NCBI GenBank assembly: GCA_035281745.1
Contig: DATEDI010000036.1
Coordinates: 1 to 64,000, forward strand
DNA from: 66-474 sp035281745
GTDB taxonomy: Bacteria > Pseudomonadota > Gammaproteobacteria > Xanthomonadales > Rhodanobacteraceae
Length of the DNA: 64,000 nt
Direction of reading: 5' to 3'
Position 1 is the first letter of the stretch, and each line of letters opens with the position of its first letter. Under the pieces are notes generated by a model that was not told the DNA's origin, did no database searches, and saw only the letters and a program-made list of their open reading frames with translations. Of the stretch, positions 25,856 through 34,509 are shown piece by piece. The position numbers were made by a program, and so were the translations under genes.

Positions 25856-26848
25856 TCAAAGCCACTTCGCCCGCTTGAGCACCACGTAAAGCGTGATGCA
25901 GATGACGATGGTGGCGGTGATGATGCCCGGATAGGCGTAGCGGCTGGCGAGTTCCGGCATGTCGCGGAAGTTCATGCCGTACCAGCTTGCCAGCAGGGTA
26001 GGCGCGGCCAAGAGCGCCGCCCAGCCGGCCAGGCGTTTCACCACTTCGTTCTGGCGCACGGTGATCAGCGACAGGTTCACGTTCATCGCCGCGCCCAGCA
26101 TTTCACGCATCGAATTGATCGCATCGCTGACGCGCGTCACGTGGTCCTGCACGTCGCGGAAGTAGGGGCGCACCTCGTCACGGATCACTTCCGGGTGCAG
26201 CCGCACAAGTTGCCCCAGCGTGTCCTGCAACGGCGTCGCCGCCAGCTTCAGCGTCAGCAGTTCGCGCTGCATGCCATACAGGCGTCGGGTCACGTCGCGG
26301 TTGGCAAGGTCGGCGAAGACGTCCTGTTCCAGTTCCTGCAGCTCCTGCTTGAAGTCCTGCACGATCGGCAGGTAGTTGTCGACGATCAGGTCGAGGATCG
26401 AATACAGCGCGAAGCTGGGACCGAGCGCGAGGTGTTCCGGCGTCTGCTCGCAGGCGCGGCGCGCCCGCGCATACGACTGCGACGCGCCGTGCCGCACCGA
26501 CAGCAGGTAATGCTTGCCGACGAAGATGTGGGTTTCGCCGAACGCGATGTTGCCCTCGGTCATCTGCGCTGTCTGCGCCACCACGAACAGCGAGTCGCCA
26601 TACGACTCGATCTTGGGCCGCTGGTGCGCGCTGTGCGCGTCCTCGACGGCCAGTTCATGCAGCCCGAATTCCACCTGCAGCTTTTCCAGCAACGGTTCGT
26701 CGGGTTCGACCAGGCCCACCCAAACGAACCCCTGCGCCGGCGCAAGGAAGTCGCTGATCTCATCCAGCGTGATGTCGCGGATCTTTTTTCCGTCCGCGCC
26801 GTAGGCGGCGCAGTTGGCGACCATCGATTTCGCGTCGGGCGTGTCCAT
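25856..26848 (-). CDS. corA: CorA-type divalent cation transporter
   Basis: A 330-residue magnesium/cobalt transporter. The cytoplasmic funnel (1-265) includes FVWVGLVEPDEPLLEKLQ and the long helix with DVQDHVTRVSDAINSMREML. The two C-terminal helices carry the signature YGMNFRDMPEL, the GMN selectivity loop, between WAALLAAPTLLASW and YPGIITATIVICITLYVV. The protein ends in basic KRAKWL. The length and motif are those of the CorA family proper. It is a single gene. Confidence 0.93.
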   Translation of the reverse strand: MDTPDAKSMVANCAAYGADGKKIRDITLDEISDFLAPAQGFVWVGLVEPDEPLLEKLQVEFGLHELAVEDAHSAHQRPKIESYGDSLFVVAQTAQMTEGNIAFGETHIFVGKHYLLSVRHGASQSYARARRACEQTPEHLALGPSFALYSILDLIVDNYLPIVQDFKQELQELEQDVFADLANRDVTRRLYGMQRELLTLKLAATPLQDTLGQLVRLHPEVIRDEVRPYFRDVQDHVTRVSDAINSMREMLGAAMNVNLSLITVRQNEVVKRLAGWAALLAAPTLLASWYGMNFRDMPELASRYAYPGIITATIVICITLYVVLKRAKWL

Positions 26849-26884
26849 GCACCGATTATGCAGGATGGATGCAAGCCGCGCGCA

Positions 26885-28549
26885 TCACGCGGTCGGGAGC
26901 AGTGCTTCCACCGGTTCGCCGAGACGCGTGAGGTCGCGGCCGTGGACGAGGATGCCGCTGGTCGCATCATCGAAGGATGGTTCGTCCACCTGGCGCACCG
27001 CGGCGACGGCGCGGTTGGCGTCCAGCGCCAACACCCAGCCGAGCTCGCCGCGTGGAAAGCGCAGCAGCGTGCCCACCGGCCAGACGCCGAAATGATCGAC
27101 GTAGCGCTCCACCCAGCGCGGATCGAATTGCGCCGGCGACCGCCGCAAGTGCTGGTAGATGCGATCGATCGGCAGCGCGGCGCGATCGGCGCGGTCGCGT
27201 CCCATCGCATCCACCACGTCCACGATGGCCGCGACGCGCATCAGTGCATGCAACTTGTCGCCGCTGCGATGACCCGGATAACCGCTGCCGTCCAGACGTT
27301 CGTTGCCGCCTTCGACTACAGTCTGGATCGCCACCGGCGACAGCCAGTGGCAGGCGGCGAGCCGATCCTTGATGAGCGCCACGTGCTGCCGGAACTGGCG
27401 CTGCTGTTCCGCATCGAGCCGTGTCGCATCGCGAAGCGGCGCGGGCAGCAGGGCCTTGCCGAGGTCGTGCACCAGCCCAGCCGCCGCCAACGCCCGGCAC
27501 ACGTCCGGCTTCAGGCCGAGCGCCGTGCCAAGATCGATCAGCCGCACCGCGATCGCAAGGCAGTGCCGGATCAGCGACAATTCCCGATGCAGGCAGGTCA
27601 GTGCAAACAACAGCGCTTCACGATCTTCCGCGTGCAGCGCCATCAGCTTGGCCGCGTGCTGCGAGAGCAGTTTCTGGTCGATCAGCCCGCCCTGGCGCAA
27701 CTTCATGATCTGGGTCGAGAGGAACGACGCGCAGCCGGCGAGCTGCCGGGCCATCGGGTTGCGATAGGTGTCGGATTCGTCGGCCGCATCGTCGATGGTG
27801 CTGCCGAGATACAACGGTGACGGGCGCAAATCGCTCTTGTCGGAAGCGGCATGGCGCGCGGACTCGCGTTCGGTTTCGCGCACCAGGAACCACAGCCGTT
27901 GTTGCTGGTCGCGTCCGCCCACGTCGAGCCGGAACCCGCACAGGATGCGATCGTTGCGGAAGGTCTGGTGCCGCGGCCAGCCGGGGACGATGAACCGGCT
28001 GCCGTCGGGAAAGGTCATTTCGAGTTGCAGCGGGCGACTGCGATCGTCCAGCAGCGCCGCCGCCGAAGGCTCCGCTTCCACCATGCAGCCGTGCAGCGAC
28101 AGGTCACGCAGGTAACCGGTCGCGGTGGCGCCGGCATCCTGCAGATTCACCTTGACCTTCATGCCGCGGCGCAGCCGCGCCCGAAACGTGTCGCGCTGCT
28201 GGTGCTTTTCGAGCCACCCCGGGAATTCGCATCTGCAAAGACGCCGCTGGTCCTCTTCCCAGACCACTTGGACCGTCAATATCGGCGTGCGCAGTACGCC
28301 CCTCGACCCTTGGCCGTTCAGCCGGAAAACGGCACCCTTGCAGAACGCCGTGGCGCCATCGGCGATGGCGCTGACGTCCAGGTGCAATGCCTCGCCCGCG
28401 TTGGTGGTGGCCACGGTCACGGGCAACTCGACCATCTGGTCCTGCTCCAGGACCAGGCAAGCAGTGCCGGGCTGGCGCAGGGTTTCCAGCAATTCGATGA
28501 TTTCCGCGGGATGGTCGATGCGGGTGTAGAAATCGCCGCTTTGTGTCAT
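26885..28549 (-). CDS. PilZ - HD-GYP protein with degenerate metal-binding motif
   Basis: A 554-residue cytoplasmic signalling protein with three parts. Residues 1-115 resemble a YcgR-like N-domain. Residues 118-225 are a PilZ domain with an intact cyclic-di-GMP binding signature, R119xxxR123 and D149-x-S151-x-x-G154. Residues 320-500 are an HD-GYP-type domain with H361-D362-L-G-K and D-G-S-G-Y-P at 420-425. The usual H-H-E before the GYP part reads G-N-E here, so two metal ligands are missing and phosphodiesterase activity is doubtful. It may be a cyclic-di-GMP receptor that uses the HD-GYP fold for protein contacts. Possible roles such as motility are inference. Confidence 0.85.
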   Translation of the reverse strand: MTQSGDFYTRIDHPAEIIELLETLRQPGTACLVLEQDQMVELPVTVATTNAGEALHLDVSAIADGATAFCKGAVFRLNGQGSRGVLRTPILTVQVVWEEDQRRLCRCEFPGWLEKHQQRDTFRARLRRGMKVKVNLQDAGATATGYLRDLSLHGCMVEAEPSAAALLDDRSRPLQLEMTFPDGSRFIVPGWPRHQTFRNDRILCGFRLDVGGRDQQQRLWFLVRETERESARHAASDKSDLRPSPLYLGSTIDDAADESDTYRNPMARQLAGCASFLSTQIMKLRQGGLIDQKLLSQHAAKLMALHAEDREALLFALTCLHRELSLIRHCLAIAVRLIDLGTALGLKPDVCRALAAAGLVHDLGKALLPAPLRDATRLDAEQQRQFRQHVALIKDRLAACHWLSPVAIQTVVEGGNERLDGSGYPGHRSGDKLHALMRVAAIVDVVDAMGRDRADRAALPIDRIYQHLRRSPAQFDPRWVERYVDHFGVWPVGTLLRFPRGELGWVLALDANRAVAAVRQVDEPSFDDATSGILVHGRDLTRLGEPVEALLPTA

Positions 28550-28630
28550 GGAGGCCTCGTCACCGGGGCGGTCACGGTTGATCGATGGTGTTTATCGGCC
28601 GGTGGAGGATTTCCTTTAGGGGTATGTGGC

Positions 28631-29914
28631 TCACATGCGCGGCAGGTGCCGTTCGTGCATGAGCGCCATGCCGCCCGCGAGTCCCAGCCACGCGGGCAAT
28701 GCGAACAGGATCCACGGCAGGTTCTGCTGCGGGAATGCCGGGATGAGCTTGGAAACCAGCGCGAACAATGACAGCAACGCCATCAGCACCGCGATCGCGA
28801 GGCCAAAGCGCGAAGCGGCGGCCCCGTGTCTGCGCACGCGCAGCAGTGCCGGAAGCAGCAACCACGCGAGCGGGTTGAAGAGCCACAGGTTTTCGTTGGC
28901 CCAAGCGGCGCGATGCGCGGTGCCGAACCACAGCACCAGCATCAGTGCGCCGGCGAGGCCCGCCAGCAGTGCGTACAAACTGCCGACCACGGCGAACCAC
29001 CACCGGTCCACCTCGTACTGGTTGCGCAACCATGCCGATGCGAAGAACGCCGCGCCGAGCAACAGCCCCGCAATCAGCAGCGGCCAGCGCATGTCGGGTG
29101 GTGACGCCGGCGGAGAGGGCAGGCGTTGGGGCGACAGCAAGGTTGTCGATTGCACCAGCGGCGTCCCGTCGGTCGCGCGCGCATCGCGCAGTTCGTTCAT
29201 CAGCCGCACCGGAATGAAGGCGCCGCTCCAGCGGGTCAGGGGTTGATCGGCGTAGGGGCCCAATCCCAAATCCAGCACATACATCAGCCACGGCTGCCCG
29301 GACATCAGGCGATCGGTTTCGCTGCGATAGGACTCGCCGTCGGCGGCAGGGCCGGCAAGTTGTCGTTGCAGCGCCCCGCCCAGCACGCGGTCCAGCGCAT
29401 CGCGCACGCGCGTGGTGCAGTTGTCGGCGAAGTAACGATAGCGATAGCGCGAATGCTCCGGCTGCACGTTCCAGACCAGGAAGTCGCGAAGCGTCGCGCG
29501 CTGCGCGGGCGTCAGGTTCAGATGCTGGCTGGTGATCGAACGGCCTTCGCCGGAGTATTCACGGACGTCTTCGATGGTGGGCCACGCCGCGGCGCGGTAG
29601 ATCATGATGCCCCGCGCGAAATTGACGTAGAAATCCTTCTGGTCGAAATCGAACAAGCCGTAGTTGAAGGCGTAGGCCTCGCCTGTCGTCGTGTCGGTGA
29701 TCACCAGCGCGTCATGGCCGAAGCGTTCCCAGTACACCGAGCCGGGACCGTAGGTATAGAGATCCACGCGCAGGTCGGCGCCCGGTGCGTCGGCGACGCC
29801 GGCGTGGGCGCGTGCGGGGAGCATGAGGAAAAGCAGAACGAACAGAACCGGAACGAGCCACGCAAGGCACGGGGCGAAGCGCGATTCCGCGCGCGAGTGT
29901 GATGGGAAGTGCAT
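28631..29914 (-). CDS. DUF4105 membrane protein
   Basis: A 427-residue protein with an N-terminal signal or anchor (LAWLVPVLFVLLFLMLPARAHA). The periplasmic DUF4105 domain (30-240) has VDLYTYGPGSVYWERFGHDALVITD, FNYGLFDFDQKDFYVNFARG and RYFADNCTTRVRDALDRVLGG, whose cysteine and histidine positions resemble a papain-like hydrolase core. Four or five transmembrane helices follow from about 290. Function is unknown. ATG at 29914 starts the hydrophobic anchor; the long upstream extension runs through repeats and was discarded. Confidence 0.82.
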   Translation of the reverse strand: MHFPSHSRAESRFAPCLAWLVPVLFVLLFLMLPARAHAGVADAPGADLRVDLYTYGPGSVYWERFGHDALVITDTTTGEAYAFNYGLFDFDQKDFYVNFARGIMIYRAAAWPTIEDVREYSGEGRSITSQHLNLTPAQRATLRDFLVWNVQPEHSRYRYRYFADNCTTRVRDALDRVLGGALQRQLAGPAADGESYRSETDRLMSGQPWLMYVLDLGLGPYADQPLTRWSGAFIPVRLMNELRDARATDGTPLVQSTTLLSPQRLPSPPASPPDMRWPLLIAGLLLGAAFFASAWLRNQYEVDRWWFAVVGSLYALLAGLAGALMLVLWFGTAHRAAWANENLWLFNPLAWLLLPALLRVRRHGAAASRFGLAIAVLMALLSLFALVSKLIPAFPQQNLPWILFALPAWLGLAGGMALMHERHLPRM

Positions 29915-29929
29915 GGGTCGCGATAATTC

Positions 29930-30275
29930 CGATGCGTCGCCCCGGCGGAGGCCGGGGCCCAGTGGCAGGCCATGATAAGAGCAAAGACACTGGATCCCGG
30001 CTGCGCCGGGATGACGAGCAAAGGCACTGGATTCCGGGTTCCGCCCGCAAACAGAGCGGGCGACCCGGACTGACGAGTGTTTCGTCTTGCGCTTTCGCGG
30101 CGCCAAACGGTGCGGACAGGAAGGGGACGCCAAACAGCCTGCGCCTTTGCTCGTCATTCCGGACGCGCGCAGCGCGATCCGGAATCGGTTTCCGTGGCCG
30201 TCGGAAATCAGCCGGGATGCTCAAAACCGATTCCGGGTTCCGCTGCCGCTGCGCGTGAGCGCCCCGGAATGACGA
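29930..30275. repeat. Cluster of TCATTCCGG / CCGGAATGA repeats
   Basis: The gap of nearly 400 bases between the DUF4105 gene and corC holds at least four hairpin units: ACTGGATCCCGG to CGGGATGACGA (29989-30017), ACTGGATTCCGGG to GACTGACGA (30026-30076), TCGTCATTCCGGACGCG to GATCCGGAATCG (30151-30187), and CGATTCCGGG to CCCCGGAATGACGA (30228-30275). No gene is supported here. Related units occur at 36635-36800 and 54384-54473. Confidence 0.7.
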
Positions 30276-30310
30276 CGTTGTTGTTACGCCGTGCCGGCTG
30301 CCGCGCGCCG

Positions 30311-31156
30311 CTACTCGGCGGCGTTCTTGCGGACGCGGAACTGCAACACCCGTCGATCATCCGCGCGCGTCACGTCGAACGCGTAGTCGCCCAGCGTCGC
30401 GGTTTCGCCGGGGTCCGGCAGGTGGCCGATCTCGGCGGTGACGAGGCCGCCCACGGTGTCGTATTCCTCGTCGGAAAACGCGGTCTCGAACTGCTCGTTG
30501 AAATCCTCGATCGGCGTCAGCGCATCGACCAGCCAACTGCCGTCGGCCTGCGCGACAATCAATTGCGGCGGCACGGCTTCGTCGTGCTCGTCGTCGATTT
30601 CGCCGACGATTTCCTCCAGCACATCCTCGATGGTGACGAGGCCGGCGACGCCGCCGTATTCGTCCACCACCACTGCCATGTGGTTGCGGGAGCGGCGGAA
30701 TTCCGCCAGCAGCACGTTCAGGCGCATGGATTCGGGAATCATCACCGCGTGGCGCAGCAGCGCGCGCAGATCGAGCGCGCCGTTGTCGCCGCGCTTCAAC
30801 AAGTCCTTGGCCAGCAGGATGCCCAGGATTTCGTCCTTGTCCTCGCCGTGCACGGGAAAACGCGAGTGGCCGGATTCGACCACGGTTCCGAGAATCGCAG
30901 GCAGGTCGTCGTCGATATCCAGCGTGACCATCTGCGCGCGCGGCACCATCACGTCGCCCACCACCATCTCGGTGACGTGGATGGCGCCCTCGATCATCGC
31001 GAAGGTTTCGCTGGTGAGCAAGCCGTTGCCCTGCGCTTCGCGGAGTTCCGCGAGCAGGTCCTCGGGGCTGCGGGGTTCGCCTGAGAGCATGTGGCCCAAA
31101 CGATCCCACAGCGAGCGGTGGGCGGGGCCGGTTGTACTTGGGGGTTCTGCGGACAT
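30311..31156 (-). CDS. corC: CorC-type CBS-domain protein (YbeX)
   Basis: A 281-residue cytosolic protein with two CBS domains (about 60-180: GDVMVPRAQMVTLDID and VVVDEYGGVAGLVTIEDVLEEIVGEIDDE) and a C-terminal CorC_HlyC domain ending in DDRRVLQFRVRK. It is implicated in magnesium/cobalt efflux and, with its neighbours, in ribosome maintenance. It closes the conserved miaB-phoH-ybeY-corC cluster, 78 bases after ybeY. The apolipoprotein N-acyltransferase gene lnt, which usually comes next, is absent; a repeat cluster takes its place. Confidence 0.93.
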   Translation of the reverse strand: MSAEPPSTTGPAHRSLWDRLGHMLSGEPRSPEDLLAELREAQGNGLLTSETFAMIEGAIHVTEMVVGDVMVPRAQMVTLDIDDDLPAILGTVVESGHSRFPVHGEDKDEILGILLAKDLLKRGDNGALDLRALLRHAVMIPESMRLNVLLAEFRRSRNHMAVVVDEYGGVAGLVTIEDVLEEIVGEIDDEHDEAVPPQLIVAQADGSWLVDALTPIEDFNEQFETAFSDEEYDTVGGLVTAEIGHLPDPGETATLGDYAFDVTRADDRRVLQFRVRKNAAE

Positions 31157-31234
31157 TGGGGTGGCACACGTCCCCGGAAGGGGCGGATTCACGATTCTAG
31201 CGGATGCGCGCCGGCATCGCAGGTGGAGGCGCAA

Positions 31235-31750
31235 TCAATACGGGTCGGGCATGCCGAGCTTGGCGAGGATGCCGGTTTCCAGCTTTTCCATTCGCGCGGC
31301 TTCGATGTCTTCCTGATGATCGAAACCCAGCAGATGCAGCACGCCGTGCACGGTCAGGTGCGCGTAGTGATCGCGCAGCGGCTTGCCCTGTTCGCGTGCC
31401 TCGCGCGCGACCACCGGCGCGCAGATCGCAAGGTCTCCCAGCAGCGGTGAGGCAACCCCGGGCGGCAACTCCACCGGAAACGACAGCACGTTGGTGGCGT
31501 AATCCCTGTCGCGGTATTGCCGGTTCAGCGCACGGCCCTCACGCGCATTGACGAGGCGGATCGACAACTCGGCGGGTTTGTGGTGGCGCGCGGCGAACAG
31601 CGCCGCTTCGATCCAGCGCTTGAAGCTGACGGCTGCCGGAAGGCCGCGCCGCGGAATCGCGTAATCCACGTGCACCAGCAGAGCCGAGGTTTGATGCGGA
31701 TCGGCGACGCCGAAGGACCGGGACGGGCGACCCGCGCGGGCGCTGTTCAT
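31235..31750 (-). CDS. ybeY: Endoribonuclease YbeY
   Basis: A 171-residue metal-dependent RNase needed for 16S rRNA 3'-end processing and ribosome quality control. The zinc-binding signature HGVLHLLGFDH is at about 136-146, and NRQYRDRDYATNVLSFP and LGDLAICAP are the other conserved blocks. The start ATG overlaps the stop of phoH by 4 bases, showing coupled translation. Confidence 0.95.
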   Translation of the reverse strand: MNSARAGRPSRSFGVADPHQTSALLVHVDYAIPRRGLPAAVSFKRWIEAALFAARHHKPAELSIRLVNAREGRALNRQYRDRDYATNVLSFPVELPPGVASPLLGDLAICAPVVAREAREQGKPLRDHYAHLTVHGVLHLLGFDHQEDIEAARMEKLETGILAKLGMPDPY

Positions 31751-32775
31751 CCGCGGTCCTCGTCACGCGGCGCGCGCGTGCGCGGCTCCGCTTCCAGCTT
31801 CGCGTTGGCGGCTTCTTCCGCGCTTTCGTAGGCACGCACGATCTTGGCGACCAGCGGATGCCGCACCACGTCGCGCGCGGTGAAGAAGGTGAAGCTGATG
31901 TCCTCGACGTCGCGCAATACTTCGATCACGTTGCGCAAACCCGAGCGCGTGTTGCGCGGCAGATCAACCTGTGTCACGTCGCCGGTGACCACAGTGGTGG
32001 TGCCGAAGCCGATGCGGGTCAGGAACATCTTCATCTGTTCGACGGTGCTGTTCTGCGCCTCGTCCAGGATCACGAACGAATCGTTGAGCGTGCGCCCGCG
32101 CATGTAAGCGAGCGGCGCGATCTCGATCACGTTGTGCTCGATCAGGCGCGCGACCTTGTCGAAACCGAGCATTTCATACAGCGCGTCGTACAGCGGGCGC
32201 AGGTACGGATCGACTTTCTGCGCAAGGTCGCCCGGCAGGAACCCCAGTTTCTCGCCGGCCTCGACCGCGGGACGCACCAGGATCAGGCGCTGGACGCGAC
32301 TGGTCTCCAAGGCTTCCACGGCACTGGCGACCGCAAGATACGTCTTGCCGGTGCCGGCCGGGCCGATTCCGAAATTGATGTCGTGGGTGGCGATCGCGTG
32401 CAGGTAGCGCACCTGGTTCGGCCCGCGTCCACGGATGGTGCCGCGCTTCACCTTGATCGCGACTTCCTGCGCGCCTTCGGCCGGTTGTTCGGCCAGCGCA
32501 TCGACGCCGGCTTCGGACAGACGCAGGTTGAGCGCGCGACCGTTCAAGGTCTCGTGCTGGGTCGCTTCGTAGAGGTTGCGCAACACGCGCTCGCCGGATT
32601 TCACCGCGGGTTCTTCGCCGATCACGCGGAACACGTTGCCGCGGTTGTTGATCTCGACGCCCAGCCGCAGTTCGATCTGGCGCAGATGCTCGTCGAACGG
32701 CCCGCACAGGTTGGCGAGCCGCTGCGTGTCGTCGGGTTCGAGGATGAAGTCGTGCTGGATGATGCCTTCGGTCAT
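31747..32775 (-). CDS. phoH: PhoH-like ATPase (YbeZ)
   Basis: A 342-residue ATPase of the PhoH/YbeZ family, thought to act with YbeY in RNA metabolism. Walker A is GPAGTGKTYLAVA near residue 135, Walker B is SFVILDEAQN near 230, and LTRIGFGTTTVVTGDVTQVDLPR is the conserved sensor region. An N-terminal KH-like part precedes them. ATG 32775 was chosen because MTEGIIQHDFILEP matches the family start. The upstream in-frame stretch lies in a repeat. Confidence 0.94.
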   Translation of the reverse strand: MTEGIIQHDFILEPDDTQRLANLCGPFDEHLRQIELRLGVEINNRGNVFRVIGEEPAVKSGERVLRNLYEATQHETLNGRALNLRLSEAGVDALAEQPAEGAQEVAIKVKRGTIRGRGPNQVRYLHAIATHDINFGIGPAGTGKTYLAVASAVEALETSRVQRLILVRPAVEAGEKLGFLPGDLAQKVDPYLRPLYDALYEMLGFDKVARLIEHNVIEIAPLAYMRGRTLNDSFVILDEAQNSTVEQMKMFLTRIGFGTTTVVTGDVTQVDLPRNTRSGLRNVIEVLRDVEDISFTFFTARDVVRHPLVAKIVRAYESAEEAANAKLEAEPRTRAPRDEDRG

Positions 32776-32801
32776 GGGTGTGCGGGGACTACCTGCTTTA
32801 T

Positions 32802-32944
32802 CCTTCTCCCCTCGGGAGAAGGTGGCGGAAGCGCCAGATGAGGGTTCGGGTTGCCGATAACGTTGGGTCCATTCGCAAGATCGGACCCTCACCCCCGCGC
32901 TGCGCGCGCGGCGCTACGCGCCGCCTCTCCCGGAGGGAGAGGGG
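32802..32944. repeat. TTCTCCC-GGGAGAA repeat family, copy 2
   Basis: The element begins with the hairpin CCTTCTCCC-CTC-GGGAGAAGG, contains AGATGAGGGTTCGGG and GGACCCTCACCCCCGC, a hairpin GCGCGGCGCTACGCGCCGC, and ends with CCTCTCCCGGAGGGAGAGG. It fills the space between phoH and miaB and extends into the miaB reading frame, whose stop lies at 32889-32891. Confidence 0.75.
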
Positions 32945-34331
32945 CTTGAAGCCGCCCTCGCAGCGAATTGGTCAGCGCCGCGGTGATCACGATATCCACG
33001 AACTGCCCGATCAGGTGCGCGTCGCCGGCGAAATTCACCTGGCGCATGTTTTCGGTCTTGCCGGTGAGTTCGTTGGGGTTTTTCTTCGACGGCCCGGTCA
33101 CGAGGATGCGCTGCATGGTACCGACCATCGCCTCGCTGATTTTCGCCGCGTGGAAGTTGATCGAGGTCTGCAACGTCGCCAGGCGTTCGTGCTTCACCGC
33201 GTCCGGTGTCGGATCGAACAAATTCGATGCCGGCGTGCCCGGCCGTTTGGAATAGATGAACGAGAACGACTGGTCGAAGCCGATGTCCTCGATCAGTTGC
33301 AGCGTCTGGGCGAAATCGGCGTCGGTTTCGCAGGGGAAGCCCACGATGAAATCCGACGAGATGCAGATGTCCGGACGCACCGCGCGCAGTTTCGCGATCT
33401 TCTCCCTGTACATCGCCGCCGTGTAGTTGCGCTTCATCATCATGAGGATCCGGTCGGACCCCGATTGCACCGGCAGGTGCAGGAAGTTGGCGAGCTTGGG
33501 CACGTCGCGATACGCGGCGACCAGAGAATCTGAAAACTCCAGCGGATGCGAGGTGGTGAAGCGGATGCGCCCGATGCCGTCGATCTCGGCGATCGCGCGG
33601 ATCAGCAATGCCAGGTCCGCCGTCTCACCGTCGAACATCGGCCCGCGATAGGCGTTGACGTTCTGGCCCAGCAGGTTCACCTCCTTGACGCCCTGTTCGG
33701 CCAGCGACGCGACTTCGGCCAGCACGTCGTCGAACGGGCGCGAAATTTCCTCGCCGCGCGTGTAGGGCACCACGCAGAACGAGCAGTATTTCGAGCAGCC
33801 TTCCATGATCGACACGAACGCACTCGGACCTTCCGCGCGCGGCTCGGGCAGGCGATCGAACTTCTCGATTTCGGGAAACGAAATGTCGACTTGCGGCCTG
33901 CCGGTTGCGCGGCGCGCGTCGATCAGGTCGGGCAGGCGGTGCAAAGTTTGCGGACCGAACACCAGATCGACGTACGGCGCGCGCTCGACGATCGCCGCAC
34001 CTTCCTGCGAGGCCACGCAGCCGCCGACGCCGATCAGCACGTCCGGATTGGCCTGCTTGAATTCCTTCCAGCGGCCGAGCTGGCTGAACACTTTCTGCTG
34101 CGCCTTCTCGCGGATCGAGCAGGTGTTCACCAGGATCACGTCGGCTTGCGATACGTCGTCCGTCCGCACCATGCCGCGTTCGGCCGCGAGTACCTCCTCC
34201 ATCTTGCGGGAGTCGTACTCGTTCATCTGGCAGCCGTGGGTCTGGATGAAGAGTCTTCCAGAACCGGGTTTTCCGGAACCGGGCTTGTTCGATCCGGCCT
34301 TGGCAGGGGTAGCGGCGGGTGTGTCGACCAT
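32889..34331 (-). CDS. miaB: tRNA-2-methylthio-N6-dimethylallyladenosine synthase MiaB
   Basis: A 480-residue radical-SAM methylthiotransferase that adds the methylthio group to i6A37 of tRNAs reading codons beginning with U. The N-terminal UPF0004 domain has THGCQMNEYDSRKM, NTCSIREKAQQKV and GVGGCVASQEG with three cluster cysteines. The radical-SAM motif is MEGCSKYCSFCVVPYTRG, and the TRAM domain is at the end. The last 18 codons (PLPPGEAARSAARAARG) come from the repeat element and are not normal MiaB sequence. The Gly/Lys/Ser-rich stretch near residues 12-25 is also unusual. First gene of the miaB-phoH-ybeY-corC cluster. Confidence 0.95.
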   Translation of the reverse strand: MVDTPAATPAKAGSNKPGSGKPGSGRLFIQTHGCQMNEYDSRKMEEVLAAERGMVRTDDVSQADVILVNTCSIREKAQQKVFSQLGRWKEFKQANPDVLIGVGGCVASQEGAAIVERAPYVDLVFGPQTLHRLPDLIDARRATGRPQVDISFPEIEKFDRLPEPRAEGPSAFVSIMEGCSKYCSFCVVPYTRGEEISRPFDDVLAEVASLAEQGVKEVNLLGQNVNAYRGPMFDGETADLALLIRAIAEIDGIGRIRFTTSHPLEFSDSLVAAYRDVPKLANFLHLPVQSGSDRILMMMKRNYTAAMYREKIAKLRAVRPDICISSDFIVGFPCETDADFAQTLQLIEDIGFDQSFSFIYSKRPGTPASNLFDPTPDAVKHERLATLQTSINFHAAKISEAMVGTMQRILVTGPSKKNPNELTGKTENMRQVNFAGDAHLIGQFVDIVITAALTNSLRGRLQAPLPPGEAARSAARAARG

Positions 34332-34509
34332 CGGAAATGCGGGACGCGCTGAAACCCGCATTGTAGCGGGGTTCCAAGCTGCGCTCGACGCGGCAGGGCG
34401 CATCGCCGACGGGAACGGCCAGCGGATTCACCATCGCGATGTGCGCCGGCGCGCGCTTTGGGTATCAAACACTTGGCATCGAGCGCCCGTCGGCGCACAC
34501 TCGGGCCCC

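Noticed and set aside
26141..27820. 559-codon plus-strand open frame
   Set aside because: Antisense to corA and the PilZ/HD-GYP gene, with Arg/His/Gln-rich translation.
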